Shown piece by piece: positions 1 to 9,218 of a DNA stretch of 64,000 nt. The notes beneath the pieces were generated by a model, which was given only the letters and a program-made list of their open reading frames with translations, was not told the DNA's origin and made no database searches. Positions within the stretch are counted from its first letter, which is position 1. Every line of letters starts with the position of its first letter. The stretch lies in NCBI GenBank assembly GCA_038526245.1, contig JBCBGZ010000010.1, forward strand, positions 1-64,000, given 5' to 3'. This DNA is from UBA5336 sp038526245. GTDB taxonomy: Bacteria; Pseudomonadota; Alphaproteobacteria; Caulobacterales; Hyphomonadaceae. Position numbers and translations under genes: made by a program.

Positions 1-627
1 TTGCCAACGCCTTACAAAGCCTCTGGCGATTACCTGGCAAAGGCGGTGGACGCATCGCTTACACGTCTCGGCGTGGACCATATCGATCTTTACCAGGTGC
101 ACAGGCCAGACCTGCTGGCCGCTGCCGATGATACGGCCCGGGCACTCAATGACATGGTAAGCGCGGGCAAAGTCGGCGCTGTGGGTGTGTCTAACTACAC
201 GCCCGCCCAAACCCGGGCGCTGGCGGCGCATTTGAGCGTTCCGATTGTGTCCATGCAGCCAGAGTTTTCTGTCCTGCAACAAGCGCCAATCGAGGATGGT
301 GTGCTGGACTGGTGCGCGGAGACCGGCGCGGCATGCCTGTGCTGGTCACCGCTGGCGGGCGGGCAACTCTTTGGCGATGGACCTGGCAGCGACCCCCGAC
401 GCGGGCGGGTCGTCGATCTGCTCGACACGCTGGCGACCAAATATGACGCCGACCGGGCAGGCATCGCGCTCGCCTTCGTTCTGAGTCATCCATCCAACAC
501 GATACCGATCATCGGCACGCAGAAACCCGAGCGGATCGCCAGCCTGGCCAAAGCCGCGGACATCAAGCTTGAGGCGCGCGACTGGTACGACATCGTGGAA
601 GCCTACCGCGGCGAACCTATGCCCTAA
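1..627 (+). CDS. Aldo/keto reductase, C-terminal part (5' end outside window)
   Basis: NAD(P)H-dependent aldo/keto reductase of the YdhF-like group. The reading frame is open to the first base, so the N-terminus with the catalytic Asp-Tyr-Lys is missing. Visible are the DHIDLYQVHRPD segment, which carries the active-site His of the family, the GVSNYTPAQ strand, the SPLAGG loop and the late IIGTQKPERI cofactor-binding segment, in the family's usual order. The end of the protein looks complete. It converges on the PEPC-like gene with a 4-bp overlap at the stop codons, so the two are not one operon. The physiological substrate cannot be told from sequence. Family call firm; start unknown. Confidence 0.88.
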   Translation: MPTPYKASGDYLAKAVDASLTRLGVDHIDLYQVHRPDLLAAADDTARALNDMVSAGKVGAVGVSNYTPAQTRALAAHLSVPIVSMQPEFSVLQQAPIEDGVLDWCAETGAACLCWSPLAGGQLFGDGPGSDPRRGRVVDLLDTLATKYDADRAGIALAFVLSHPSNTIPIIGTQKPERIASLAKAADIKLEARDWYDIVEAYRGEPMP

Positions 628-3428
628 CCATAGGCGCGATAGGCCTGGCCAATTGCCAGCGTCGTTTTGTGCATCAAAGCGTCGATCTGTTTCAGCGGGC
701 CGATGATCCGTGCATGGATCTCGTCATAGCCAGCTTCGGTATCACCGCTCGATGTACCACCAAGTTTGGCAAGCGCTGCGGTTGCGGGCAGGGCGCGCGG
801 GAAAGCTTCCGACAACAGGGTCGTAGCCTCGCCGATCCGCATTTCGAGGATCAGATCCAGGACGTCTGCGGGTCCTTCCGCATAGCGCGGGGAGAGCGAA
901 GGCAACCGTCCAGCCAGGGCGAAAGCGTGCATCATCATCGCCTGGCGCAGGGCGTGGAGGACGTGCAGGTCGAGCCGGCCTTCATGGCGCGCCTCGGCGG
1001 ACGGCGCATCGGCCATGGCCGCGAGCAGCCGGTCAAATTTGCCGAGATCAATCGAGAACCGGTCTGCGATGCGCGAGATTGCACCGGCGGTTGGGCGGTC
1101 GGCCAGTCGATAGTAGATCCGGCGATAGGCGACAGCGGTGTCCTGCTCCGCCTGGCGGGAAACAGCCACCCAGAAGCTCGGATCATACACTTTCCCGTAA
1201 GCGCGCAAGGCCGGGACGCTGGTTGAGACACGGGCCTTGAGCGCCAGGTCGAGCAGGCTGCGCATACGCGGCGACCGGTCGAGCAGGGAGATCAGCCGTT
1301 CCGTTTCGCGCCGGATGGCAGAGCCAAGGCCGGCGGCTGTGTTCACCGGCACGCCGAGCTGTTGCAGCGTGGCGTTGTGGGAGATTGCGCGCAGGGAACG
1401 CGGCCCGCCGGGCCCGCCGGACCGCCGCCTCTGGCGCGAGCCTGCCCGCACGAGGAAGTTGGTGGCAAAGTCGCTCAGCAGGTTGGCATAATCGGGATTG
1501 TCGAACAGGCGCTCATGCCAGGTGCGCAAGGCGCGATACGTGTCCCAGGTGAAGCCGGTTTCCGCATAAAACGGATCATCAAGGCAATCGTTTGGGTCTG
1601 ACAGCAAATGACCGCACCACGCGCCATAGGCCGTTTCAGCCAGCTTTGGCGTGGCGAAGTGCAAGAAGCCATCGCCGCCCTGAAAGCTGACTTCATGGCG
1701 CAGACTCACGCCCAGTCGGCGCGCCTGGCTGCGCGTCCAGCAGCTCAGCACATGGTCGAAACGCTGTTCGAAACTGCCGGGCCAGGCCCCGCGGCCCATG
1801 GATTCGCCATGGGTGTTGAAGATCAACAGACCGAGCTTGGTATCCACTTTGGCCAGCGCACGGGTGATCAGATTGTGGATGCGTTCAATCGCCATGTCAG
1901 CGGCCACTTGGCCGATGAAACGCCCGGCATCGGAAAAGCCAAGCTGGATCGACAGATAGCCGCGATCTCCCAGATAAGAGAGGAATTCAGGTTCCTGGAG
2001 GAGCCGCTCGATGAAGCGTCCGCCCGTTTCCAGCGCGTCTGGCGTTTCAAACAGGGGCGAGATGTCCAGCATATGGTCGATGCCGAACTGGCGTGCGAGA
2101 TAAAGCGTGCCCATGACCGTCGCGGGGTTTTCTGCTTCGGCAATCAGGAACCGGATGGGCGAGCCCGCATCGATGTATTTGAGCCAGAGGGCACACATCA
2201 TGATCTGGCGCCGCGCGGTGGAGCGCTCCAGGAACAGGTCGGCGAAGTTTGCTTCTTTCGTGCCGCGCTCGGCCGCCCGGTCAGACAGATGTTGCAGGGC
2301 GACGCGTCCTAAGTCGCGGTCTTCCGTTTCCAGGCCGAGATCCCGGCTGATGACGGCGCGCACCTGCGCCGCGTTCACGCGCAAGTGGACCCGTGCCGTG
2401 CCCAGTTGCAGCGCTTCAACCTCTGCCCGAAGCACCGAAAGCGCCACGGCCATATCGTCATCGACGTCAGCCGCGAGCGTGTCGATGTCCTCAATCAGGC
2501 TTTTGGCATCAGTAATCCGGTCAGGATGGTCCGTGGTGATAAAGCTCACTGCTTCGACCAGGGCGTCTGTGTCTGAAAGGTCCGCGCCGAACAAGGCGGA
2601 TTCTTCTTGGCTTAGCGCTGCCGCACGGCGCAGCTTTGCCGAGAGATTCTCGCCGGCTGGCGCGCCAGAAATGGTCTCAATTCGCGCGGCATAGCGGCGG
2701 AGCTGCGCTGCCTTCTCCGACAGGCGCAGGGACACTGATTGCCACCAGTTGATATCCGTGCGCCCGTCCAGATCATAACCGACCCAGCTTGCCAGCGTTG
2801 GCAGGGCGGGGCGTAGCTCCCGCCATGTGTCCGGGAACGTCCGGCGGGCGACGCCCAGCACTTGCGCGCCATAGGCCGTCATCGCCGCCTGGGCGTTTTC
2901 CAGAGCCGCCTGGACCTCTTCATGCTCGCCGCCGAGTGTTATGCTTGCCGACCAGTCGCGGCTGTCTTCCGCCAGGGATTTTGCCAGGGCCTTCTGGTTT
3001 GCCTTCTTGGGCGACTCAGCCTGGGCGGCGATGGCCATGCGCGCGTCTCTCGACAAGGCAAATGTCGGGTGAGCGGTGAAGACGATCCCGCCATTCTCGC
3101 GCTCTACCGCAGCCTTGAAAGAGGGCCATCCTTCGCTGGCCAGCGCTTCGAGCCGTGCCCCAACGGCTTGCCAGGCCGTGTTCGGTTTGCAGTCAAAGTG
3201 CTGATTGCGAAGAAATCCGATGCGGGCATCCGCCAGCCGCAGATGAATTTCGTCGATCAGATCTTCAATCTTGCCAAGGTCTTCACTGCCGGTCTCGAGG
3301 GCAGCGAACATGGATCGGCCGAGGGAAAACACCGAATTGGTTTCTGGGTCGGTTTCAATTTGCCCGGCGGCGGTGCGAAGGTGCGTGTGCAAGGTCTCAA
3401 GGCGTGCGCTGGCTTGCTCTTTGTCCAT
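624..3428 (-). CDS. Phosphoenolpyruvate carboxylase-family protein, divergent active site
   Basis: 934 residues, near the usual PEPC length. Recognisable landmarks are FTAHPT with the proton-shuttling His (H120, E. coli H138), the segment around R350 (E. coli R396), GFSDAGR (497-503; E. coli has GYSDSAK), and the glycine-rich loop near 537-547. By my hand alignment K546 of E. coli is Arg503 here, H579 is Asn538 and R581 is His540, while R587 is kept as R546. The C-terminus ends AYRAYG instead of the usual RNTG-like tail. Genuine PEPC makes oxaloacetate from PEP and bicarbonate; with these changes catalysis is doubtful, so the role may be altered or regulatory. The ATG has a clear GGAGG seven bases upstream. 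Confidence 0.8.
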   Translation of the reverse strand: MDKEQASARLETLHTHLRTAAGQIETDPETNSVFSLGRSMFAALETGSEDLGKIEDLIDEIHLRLADARIGFLRNQHFDCKPNTAWQAVGARLEALASEGWPSFKAAVERENGGIVFTAHPTFALSRDARMAIAAQAESPKKANQKALAKSLAEDSRDWSASITLGGEHEEVQAALENAQAAMTAYGAQVLGVARRTFPDTWRELRPALPTLASWVGYDLDGRTDINWWQSVSLRLSEKAAQLRRYAARIETISGAPAGENLSAKLRRAAALSQEESALFGADLSDTDALVEAVSFITTDHPDRITDAKSLIEDIDTLAADVDDDMAVALSVLRAEVEALQLGTARVHLRVNAAQVRAVISRDLGLETEDRDLGRVALQHLSDRAAERGTKEANFADLFLERSTARRQIMMCALWLKYIDAGSPIRFLIAEAENPATVMGTLYLARQFGIDHMLDISPLFETPDALETGGRFIERLLQEPEFLSYLGDRGYLSIQLGFSDAGRFIGQVAADMAIERIHNLITRALAKVDTKLGLLIFNTHGESMGRGAWPGSFEQRFDHVLSCWTRSQARRLGVSLRHEVSFQGGDGFLHFATPKLAETAYGAWCGHLLSDPNDCLDDPFYAETGFTWDTYRALRTWHERLFDNPDYANLLSDFATNFLVRAGSRQRRRSGGPGGPRSLRAISHNATLQQLGVPVNTAAGLGSAIRRETERLISLLDRSPRMRSLLDLALKARVSTSVPALRAYGKVYDPSFWVAVSRQAEQDTAVAYRRIYYRLADRPTAGAISRIADRFSIDLGKFDRLLAAMADAPSAEARHEGRLDLHVLHALRQAMMMHAFALAGRLPSLSPRYAEGPADVLDLILEMRIGEATTLLSEAFPRALPATAALAKLGGTSSGDTEAGYDEIHARIIGPLKQIDALMHKTTLAIGQAYRAYG

Positions 3429-3710
3429 GGTAATCCTCCGCCGTCAGTCGGACGTGTCGCGACCGGACCCGGCCTCGAAATTCTCTGGATGCCATCCGAA
3501 GGGTGTTTGACCCGGTCGGATGGCCACACCAACACCTATCTCGCCCGCCGCATTGAAAACAAGCGCGCGGCATCTCCGCAAGAGCATGGCAGTTACCCAC
3601 ATCTGATGCCGAAGTGGTTGATGCAATAGCGGTTTTGACTTGCGGGTCACCCCCGGCAATGGTGCGTTGCTAAAGCTATGCCGGGGCAGCGCGACATGGG
3701 AGTCATTGAT

Positions 3711-4856
3711 ATGAGAGTTTTGAGTGCTGTGATTTGTGCAGCGGGGCTTGCAGCGTGTTCACCATCTTCCGTGAGCGCTGCACCAGAAGCGGTCGAGGCG
3801 GAGACAAGCGTTGAACGCCCGGTGCCTGTGACCACGGAAGACCGCTTTGCCATTCTGGCGCTGGATTGCGTTCACCGGGAGTACCCGAACAAGATCGCCC
3901 ATGTGTTGCAGTCTGCCGAGGATGCCCAGCCCCCGCACCAGCTGACACCAGCTTTCTATGGCTGTTTCGACTGGCACTCCTCCGTACATGGGCACTGGTT
4001 GCTCTCTAGGATTCTGAGCACACAGCCCGACAGCGTTCTGGCGAGTGAGATCCGTGCCGCCCTCGCGGAGAGCTTCACCGAAGAGAAGCTGGCAGGTGAA
4101 TTGGCTTACTACAATGCGCCGGGCCGCGGATCGTTTGAGCGCCCCTACGGCATTGCCTGGTTCCTGCAGTTGGTGGCTGAGCTGGATGCAAGCGATGATC
4201 CCCAAATGCGGGCTTGGCGCGAGACCCTTCGCCCCCTTGAAGCGGCAATCGTTGCCAAGACGCAGGACTGGTTGCCGAAGCTAGCTTATCCAGTGCGCCT
4301 TGGTACCCACAACCAGACCGCTTTCGCCTTTGGCCTGATGATTGACTATGCGCGCCAGGTTGAAGATGGGGCGTTCGAAGCCGCGCTCGTGGAAAAGACG
4401 CTTGCCTTCCATAGCGGCGATGTGGACTGCCCTTTGGCCTATGAGCCGTCTGGCGAGGATTTTCTATCTCCCTGCCTGATGGAGGCAGACCTCATGCGGC
4501 GCGTACTGAGCCAGGACGATTTTGCTGTTTGGCTCGAATCGTTCCTGCCGCAAATTCCGGAAGATGGCCGCGCGGACTGGCTTGAGCCAGGGATCGTTTT
4601 GGATGCCTCCGACGGAAAACTCGTCCATCTGGATGGCGTGAACCTGTCGCGCGCCTGGGCCCTTGAAGGGGTCGCCAGCGCTCTGCCGGAGGGTGATCCA
4701 CGCGTCGCGGCGCTCATGGCATCCGCAGACCTCCATAAGGAGGTGGGCATCTCAGCCGTTTCCGATGAGCACTATTCCGGTAGCCACTGGCTCGCGAGCT
4801 TTGCGACCTACCTCACCACGCGTCGCGGTATCTCCGACCAATTGGACGGCGAATGA
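3711..4856 (+). CDS. DUF2891-family lipoprotein
   Basis: About 381 residues. I place the start at the ATG at 3711, which has GGGAG eight bases upstream and gives a clean lipoprotein signal (MRVLSAVICAAGLAACS, lipobox LAAC); in-frame ATGs at 3678 and 3696 would bury it. The body begins with a CVHREYPNKIAHVL segment followed by a Phe-Asp-Trp-His-Ser-Ser-Val-His-Gly-His cluster, characteristic of DUF2891. The family has no established function that I know. The stop overlaps the next gene by 4 bp (ATGA), so it is translationally coupled to the NRAMP-fold transporter and the 5-oxoprolinase genes. A role in handling 5-oxoproline or its peptide precursors in the periplasm is inference from context only. 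Confidence 0.8.
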   Translation: MRVLSAVICAAGLAACSPSSVSAAPEAVEAETSVERPVPVTTEDRFAILALDCVHREYPNKIAHVLQSAEDAQPPHQLTPAFYGCFDWHSSVHGHWLLSRILSTQPDSVLASEIRAALAESFTEEKLAGELAYYNAPGRGSFERPYGIAWFLQLVAELDASDDPQMRAWRETLRPLEAAIVAKTQDWLPKLAYPVRLGTHNQTAFAFGLMIDYARQVEDGAFEAALVEKTLAFHSGDVDCPLAYEPSGEDFLSPCLMEADLMRRVLSQDDFAVWLESFLPQIPEDGRADWLEPGIVLDASDGKLVHLDGVNLSRAWALEGVASALPEGDPRVAALMASADLHKEVGISAVSDEHYSGSHWLASFATYLTTRRGISDQLDGE

Positions 4857-6061
4857 CAAAAGGATTTGGTCCTGGCGTCCTCGTAGCGGCCGCCTTCATC
4901 GGGCCTGGAACGGTCACGGCCTGCACATTGGCGGGCAGCAATTTCGGTTTCGCACTGGTCTGGGCGCTCGTCTTCGCCACTTTGGCGACCATTGTCCTGC
5001 AGGATATGGCTGCCCGGCTAGGGGCCGGAGCACGGTTGGGCCTCGGCGAAGCCTTGATGCAAAGCGCATCCTTCCCAGTCCTCAAATGGGCGGCGGGCGG
5101 CCTCGTGTTCCTGGCACTGTTCATCGGCAACTGTGCCTATGAGGGGGGCAATTTGGCGGGCGGCGCACTGGGCGTAGAAGCGATTCTATCCGGGGCGTCA
5201 CCTGGGCAGAAACCCCTCGTTGCTGTGCTTGCAATGATCGCAGGATTGGCGGTCGTCATCGGGCGTTATGACGTGTTGGAAAAGGTGCTTGTGGGCCTCG
5301 TTTTGGTCATGAGTATTGCCTTTCTGGCCAGCGCGCTTGTCGTGCGACCGGACTTCGCCGCTTTTGCCAGCGGGCTCATGCCGCGCATACCGGAAGGTGG
5401 CACGCTGACGGCAATCGCCCTGATTGGAACGACCATTGTCCCGTACAATCTGTTCCTCCACGCGGCGGCGTCTCGCCGAAAATGGCCAGGGCAGGAGGGT
5501 ACGCCCCAGGCACGGCGTGAGTCTGCCATATCCATTGGTCTTGGCGGCCTTGTTTCGATCCTGATCCTGTCTACCGCGGCCAGCAGCCTGTTTGGCCAGG
5601 GGCTGGAGGTCTCAAACGCGGCGGATATGGCCGCGGCCATTGAGCCCGCCTTCGGCGAGGCAGCGCGCTATTTGGTTGGAATCGGTCTCTTCGCGGCGGG
5701 GCTCACATCGGCCATCACCGCGCCTATGGCGACGGCTTTCGCCTTGAGTGAGATTGTCGGCGGCGGGAAAGACCGCAACTCGCTATTGTTCCGCGCAACC
5801 GCATTGAGCGTCGTCGTGGCCGGTGCGGTGATCAGTCTCTCCGGCATTCGGCCCGTCTCGCTGATCCTGATTGCGCAATATGCCAATGGCTTGCTTCTGC
5901 CTCTGTTGGCCGCGTTCCTTCTCTACGTGATGAACCGGAAGGATCTGCTCGGTGGATATCGCAACACCATGCTGGCGAACCTCGCAGGCGGAGCAATCGT
6001 ATTGATCACGCTCGGCCTCGGGATCCGATCTATCCTCAGAGCGGCGGGGATCATGCCATGA
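4853..6061 (+). CDS. NRAMP-fold membrane transporter of the 5-oxoprolinase operon
   Basis: 402-residue inner-membrane protein with about eleven hydrophobic segments and the NRAMP/SLC11 pattern. The two metal-binding signatures of true NRAMPs are not kept: the helix-1 DPGN is GPGT (17-20) and the helix-6 A-T-V-M-P-H is T-T-I-V-P-Y (193-198). B. subtilis YcsG, an NRAMP relative, also sits beside pxpA (ycsF). The gene overlaps the DUF2891 gene before it and pxpA after it by 4 bp each. Annotation as a manganese/iron transporter would therefore be unsafe. Uptake of 5-oxoproline or a related solute is a reasonable alternative, since NRAMPs share the LeuT fold with amino-acid carriers, but that is inference. 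Confidence 0.85.
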   Translation: MTKGFGPGVLVAAAFIGPGTVTACTLAGSNFGFALVWALVFATLATIVLQDMAARLGAGARLGLGEALMQSASFPVLKWAAGGLVFLALFIGNCAYEGGNLAGGALGVEAILSGASPGQKPLVAVLAMIAGLAVVIGRYDVLEKVLVGLVLVMSIAFLASALVVRPDFAAFASGLMPRIPEGGTLTAIALIGTTIVPYNLFLHAAASRRKWPGQEGTPQARRESAISIGLGGLVSILILSTAASSLFGQGLEVSNAADMAAAIEPAFGEAARYLVGIGLFAAGLTSAITAPMATAFALSEIVGGGKDRNSLLFRATALSVVVAGAVISLSGIRPVSLILIAQYANGLLLPLLAAFLLYVMNRKDLLGGYRNTMLANLAGGAIVLITLGLGIRSILRAAGIMP

Positions 6062-6804
6062 GCGGGCAGATCGACCTGAATGCCGATCTCGGCGAAGGTT
6101 GCGCCTTTGATGCGGAACTGATGGAGATCGTGACCAGCTGCAATATCGCATGCGGCGGGCATGTGGGGGATGCGCGCACCATGCGCGAGGCCCTCAGCCT
6201 TGCTGCTGATCATGGCGTTGCCGCCGGAGCGCATCCGTCCTTTCCGGACCGGGACAATTTTGGCCGGACGCCCTCTCTGCTGAGTGGACAAGCCCTGGAG
6301 GATGCGCTTTTGGCCCAGACGGGCGCGCTCAGGGACATTGGCGATGGGCTTGGCGTTTCGATCACCCACCTCAAACCCCACGGCGCGCTTTACAATATGG
6401 GCGCACGCGACGCCGATCTCGCCGAAAGCGTTCTGAACGTGTTGCGAAGCGTTTTGCCCGGCGCGCGGCTTGTTGGGCCACCAGCGTCAGAGCTGGAACG
6501 GGCCGCAGCGGATGCTGGCGTGCCGTTCCTGCGGGAAGGCTTTGCAGACCGGGCCTATGAAGCCGATGGCAATTTGCGCGATCGAAGCTTGCCGGAAGCA
6601 ATGATTATTGGCGAAGAGCGCCAAGCGGCCCAGGCTTGCGATCTGGTATTGAAAGGTGAAGTTCAGGCGTATGGCGGCGCTGTAATACCTCTGTCCGTCG
6701 AGACAATTTGCGTGCATGGCGACACCGAGGGCGCGGTGGCGTCGGCCCGCGCCATACGGCGCGCATTGAAGCAAGCGGGACGAGTGCTATGCGCCCCCGG
6801 CTGA
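6058..6804 (+). CDS. pxpA: 5-oxoprolinase subunit A (LamB/YcsF family)
   Basis: 248 residues, the usual length. PxpA acts with PxpB and PxpC in the ATP-dependent opening of 5-oxo-L-proline (pyroglutamate) to glutamate in the cytoplasm. The N-terminal IDLNADLGEG, then SCNIACGGHVGD, GAHPSFPDRDNFGR and HLKPHGALYN are the family's signature segments. The start overlaps the transporter stop by 4 bp, and the end overlaps pxpB by 16 bp. The complete pxpABC set in order makes the assignment firm. Confidence 0.96.
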   Translation: MSGQIDLNADLGEGCAFDAELMEIVTSCNIACGGHVGDARTMREALSLAADHGVAAGAHPSFPDRDNFGRTPSLLSGQALEDALLAQTGALRDIGDGLGVSITHLKPHGALYNMGARDADLAESVLNVLRSVLPGARLVGPPASELERAAADAGVPFLREGFADRAYEADGNLRDRSLPEAMIIGEERQAAQACDLVLKGEVQAYGGAVIPLSVETICVHGDTEGAVASARAIRRALKQAGRVLCAPG

Positions 6805-7409
6805 CTCCGAGGCGGATCGCCGACGATGTGTTCGAGATTGCTACGGCCTCGCCGGGCGCTGCCCAGGCGTTGTCGCGACAGTTGCGCACCAAGGGACTCG
6901 CAGAAGACGTCGTGCCGGGTCTTGCGAGTGTGGCGGTGCGGTTTGATCCGGCTATCGCGGTCGAGATTGAGGCTTGGCTGATGGAGCAGGCTGAACCTGA
7001 CGAAATTGACGCTGACCCAGGAGCAATCATTGAGATTGGCGTGGCCTATGGCGGCGACCATGGCCCGGATTTTGAGAGCGTTTGCCAACAACTCGGCCTT
7101 TCGGGCGATGGCCTTATCGCCATGCACACGGAGCGGATCCACAAGGTTGAGATGATGGGATTCACGCCGGGGTTTTCTTACATCTCTGGCTTGCCGGAGG
7201 GCTTGAATATCCCACGGCTTCAGGACCCTCGTCCACGAGTCGCGGCCGGGTCTGTGGGGCTCAGTGCGAGATTTACCGGACTTTACGCGTTGACGGGTCC
7301 GGGTGGCTGGCCCCTGATTGGGCATACGCCTGAGCCGCTTTTCTCACCGGAGCGCGCAGACCCGTTCTTGCTGGAACCCGGCGTGCGTATCCGGTTCCGG
7401 GCGCTCTGA
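6789..7409 (+). CDS. pxpB: 5-oxoprolinase subunit B (KipI family)
   Basis: 206 residues. I use the ATG at 6789, inside the end of pxpA; an in-frame upstream start would add about 27 residues lacking family similarity. Conserved KipI/allophanate-hydrolase subunit 1 features include the EIGVAYGGDHGPDF segment, HTERIHKVEMMGFTPGFSYISGLP, and the RVAAGSVGLSARFTGLYA glycine-rich run. PxpB and PxpC together form the ATP-using component that works with PxpA on 5-oxoproline. In B. subtilis the KipI homologue also inhibits a sporulation kinase, which has no obvious parallel here. One base separates its stop from the pxpC start. Confidence 0.94.
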   Translation: MRPRLTPRRIADDVFEIATASPGAAQALSRQLRTKGLAEDVVPGLASVAVRFDPAIAVEIEAWLMEQAEPDEIDADPGAIIEIGVAYGGDHGPDFESVCQQLGLSGDGLIAMHTERIHKVEMMGFTPGFSYISGLPEGLNIPRLQDPRPRVAAGSVGLSARFTGLYALTGPGGWPLIGHTPEPLFSPERADPFLLEPGVRIRFRAL

Positions 7410-7410
7410 T

Positions 7411-8358
7411 ATGCTGGAGGTAATCTCTGCCGGGGTGCAGGCGAGCCTGCAGGGCGCACCGCGCAGAGGCTCGCGCCATCTTGGCATTCCAGAGGCAGGG
7501 CCGGCCGATCCTGTCTCCATGGCGCTCGCCAATCGGCTCGTGGGCAATGATCTGCTCGCGACGTGCGTAGAGATTAGTTTTGGCGGCTTCAAAGCGCGCA
7601 TTGAAGTCCCTTGCACTGTCGCGGTGACGGGCGCTTCGGGCGACATCCATGTATCTGGTGTTGCAGTCCCCCTGCACAGGACGCTCCCATTGACCGTCGG
7701 TGATATGCTGAGCGTAAACGCGCCAAGGCTCGGCGCACGGTCCTATCTGGCGATCGCCTCGGGCTTTGCCGCTGATATGGCTTTCGGGTCCACGTCGACT
7801 TACCTGCCAGCGGGCTTTGGGGGGCATCAGGGCAGGGCGTTGAGGGCGGGAGACACCCTCGTCGCGCAGGGACCGGCCAAGCTCGACGGGGTCTTGGAGA
7901 CGCCAGAAGCCTTTCGTCCCGTATTCACCCAAAGCTATACTTTGAGGGCCTGCGCCTCTGGCGAGACTTCAGTGTTGGACGCAACCTCCCGAAAGGCCCT
8001 GTTCTCTGAGCAGTTCGTCGCCGGGCGGCAAGGTACGCGAATGGGGATCGCGCTCACCGGGCCGTCCATGAATCTCGACAGTGACGGGTTGATGGAAAGC
8101 GCGCCCGTATTTCCCGGCACAATTCAGTGCCCCGCGTCTGGCACGCCCATCATACTCCTTTGCGATGCGCAGACGACGGGCGGCTATCCGCGCATTGCCC
8201 AGATCGCGCGTTGCGATCGCCACCTTCTCGGTCAAGTGCGCCCCGGCGACGCGATCCGCCTCCTGGAGCGGACCCCTGAGCACGCTGCGCACGCGCTCGC
8301 TAAAAAGCGCGCGTTTTTGGCGGACTGGCTGGGCGATGCCAGCGGGGAGTTGTTCTGA
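7411..8358 (+). CDS. pxpC: 5-oxoprolinase subunit C (KipA family)
   Basis: 315 residues from the ATG at 7411, one base after the pxpB stop; the longer in-frame reading would start inside pxpB. It shows the KipA/biotin-dependent carboxylase-like domain: an N-terminal GVQASLQGAPRRGSRHLGIPEAGPAD segment, SYLAIASGF, and a later GIALTGPSM and TTGGYPRIAQIA region. It completes the PxpABC enzyme. It is the last gene of the operon; 167 bases separate it from the response-regulator gene on the same strand, and I saw no strong hairpin terminator there. Confidence 0.94.
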   Translation: MLEVISAGVQASLQGAPRRGSRHLGIPEAGPADPVSMALANRLVGNDLLATCVEISFGGFKARIEVPCTVAVTGASGDIHVSGVAVPLHRTLPLTVGDMLSVNAPRLGARSYLAIASGFAADMAFGSTSTYLPAGFGGHQGRALRAGDTLVAQGPAKLDGVLETPEAFRPVFTQSYTLRACASGETSVLDATSRKALFSEQFVAGRQGTRMGIALTGPSMNLDSDGLMESAPVFPGTIQCPASGTPIILLCDAQTTGGYPRIAQIARCDRHLLGQVRPGDAIRLLERTPEHAAHALAKKRAFLADWLGDASGELF

Positions 8359-8525
8359 AGCATTTCCTTAGTGTTGAACTGGTGTCGTACCCCGAATGAT
8401 GGGGATTGTTCGCGGGTGGGGCCCATGGCACTTTTCCCGCGAAGATGGCAGAGCAGCCATCTATCGCCACAGTGTTCGGGTCACTTTTGGGGGCCATACA
8501 CAGTTCCAGTTTCAGGTCGCAGTCC

Positions 8526-9218
8526 ATGACAGACCACCTTGTTTGCCCGGTCCTGCTCGTCGAAGACGAGCCAAACGCGCTTGAGCGCTGTCGCCAGATT
8601 GTTGCCAGCCATCCCCGCCTGAAGCTGCTCGACACGGCCTCGTCTCTTTCGGAAGCGCGCGACAAACTCAGCCTGCATGGTGAGGAAGTCGCGCTCTTAC
8701 TCACCGACTGGCAACTCGGTGATGGCGATGCATCGGAGCTCATCCGTACCTGCAAGGATGCCTATGATGCGCGCAGCATGGTCATCACTGTATTCGGGGA
8801 CGTCACTTCGGTTTTGCGCGCGATTGAAGCGGGCGCTGATGGATACCTTCTGAAGAGCGGCACTGATTACGAAATGCAAAGTGCCATCTCCACCGTGCTG
8901 GATGGTGGCGCTCCGATCAGCGCTGCGGTGGCGGTGCATTTGTTGAAACGCCTGCGCAAGCCCGCTGCCGTTGATGCGGCCGCCAGCCTTTCAGAGGGCG
9001 ACATCCGCCCGCAACTCAGCGATCGCGAAATTGAAGTGCTCAGCGATCTTGCCCGCGGACTTTCCTACAAGGAAGTCGCCCGGCGATTGAACATCTCGCA
9101 CTATACGGTGGGCGACCACGTGAAAGCGATCTACCGCAAGCTGGAAGTCAAATCGCGCGGTGAGGCCGTGTTTGAGGCTGTTCAGGGCGGTCTGATCAAG
9201 ATTGACCCCAGCGAATGA
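8526..9218 (+). CDS. LuxR/FixJ-type two-component response regulator
   Basis: About 230 residues from the ATG at 8526, chosen because the receiver domain begins directly after it (VLLVEDEPNALE). An upstream in-frame start would add 40 non-conserved residues. Receiver domain 6-125, with the acidic pair near E13/D14, phospho-acceptor D61 in LLTDWQLGD, and K near 106 in GYLLKSG. C-terminal LuxR helix-turn-helix from about 163 (LSDREIEVLSDLARGLSYKE, then VARRLNISHYTVGDHVKAIY). The stop overlaps the kinase start by 4 bp, so the pair is one unit. The targets are unknown; the large autotransporter gene that follows is the obvious candidate, by proximity only. Confidence 0.93.
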   Translation: MTDHLVCPVLLVEDEPNALERCRQIVASHPRLKLLDTASSLSEARDKLSLHGEEVALLLTDWQLGDGDASELIRTCKDAYDARSMVITVFGDVTSVLRAIEAGADGYLLKSGTDYEMQSAISTVLDGGAPISAAVAVHLLKRLRKPAAVDAAASLSEGDIRPQLSDREIEVLSDLARGLSYKEVARRLNISHYTVGDHVKAIYRKLEVKSRGEAVFEAVQGGLIKIDPSE

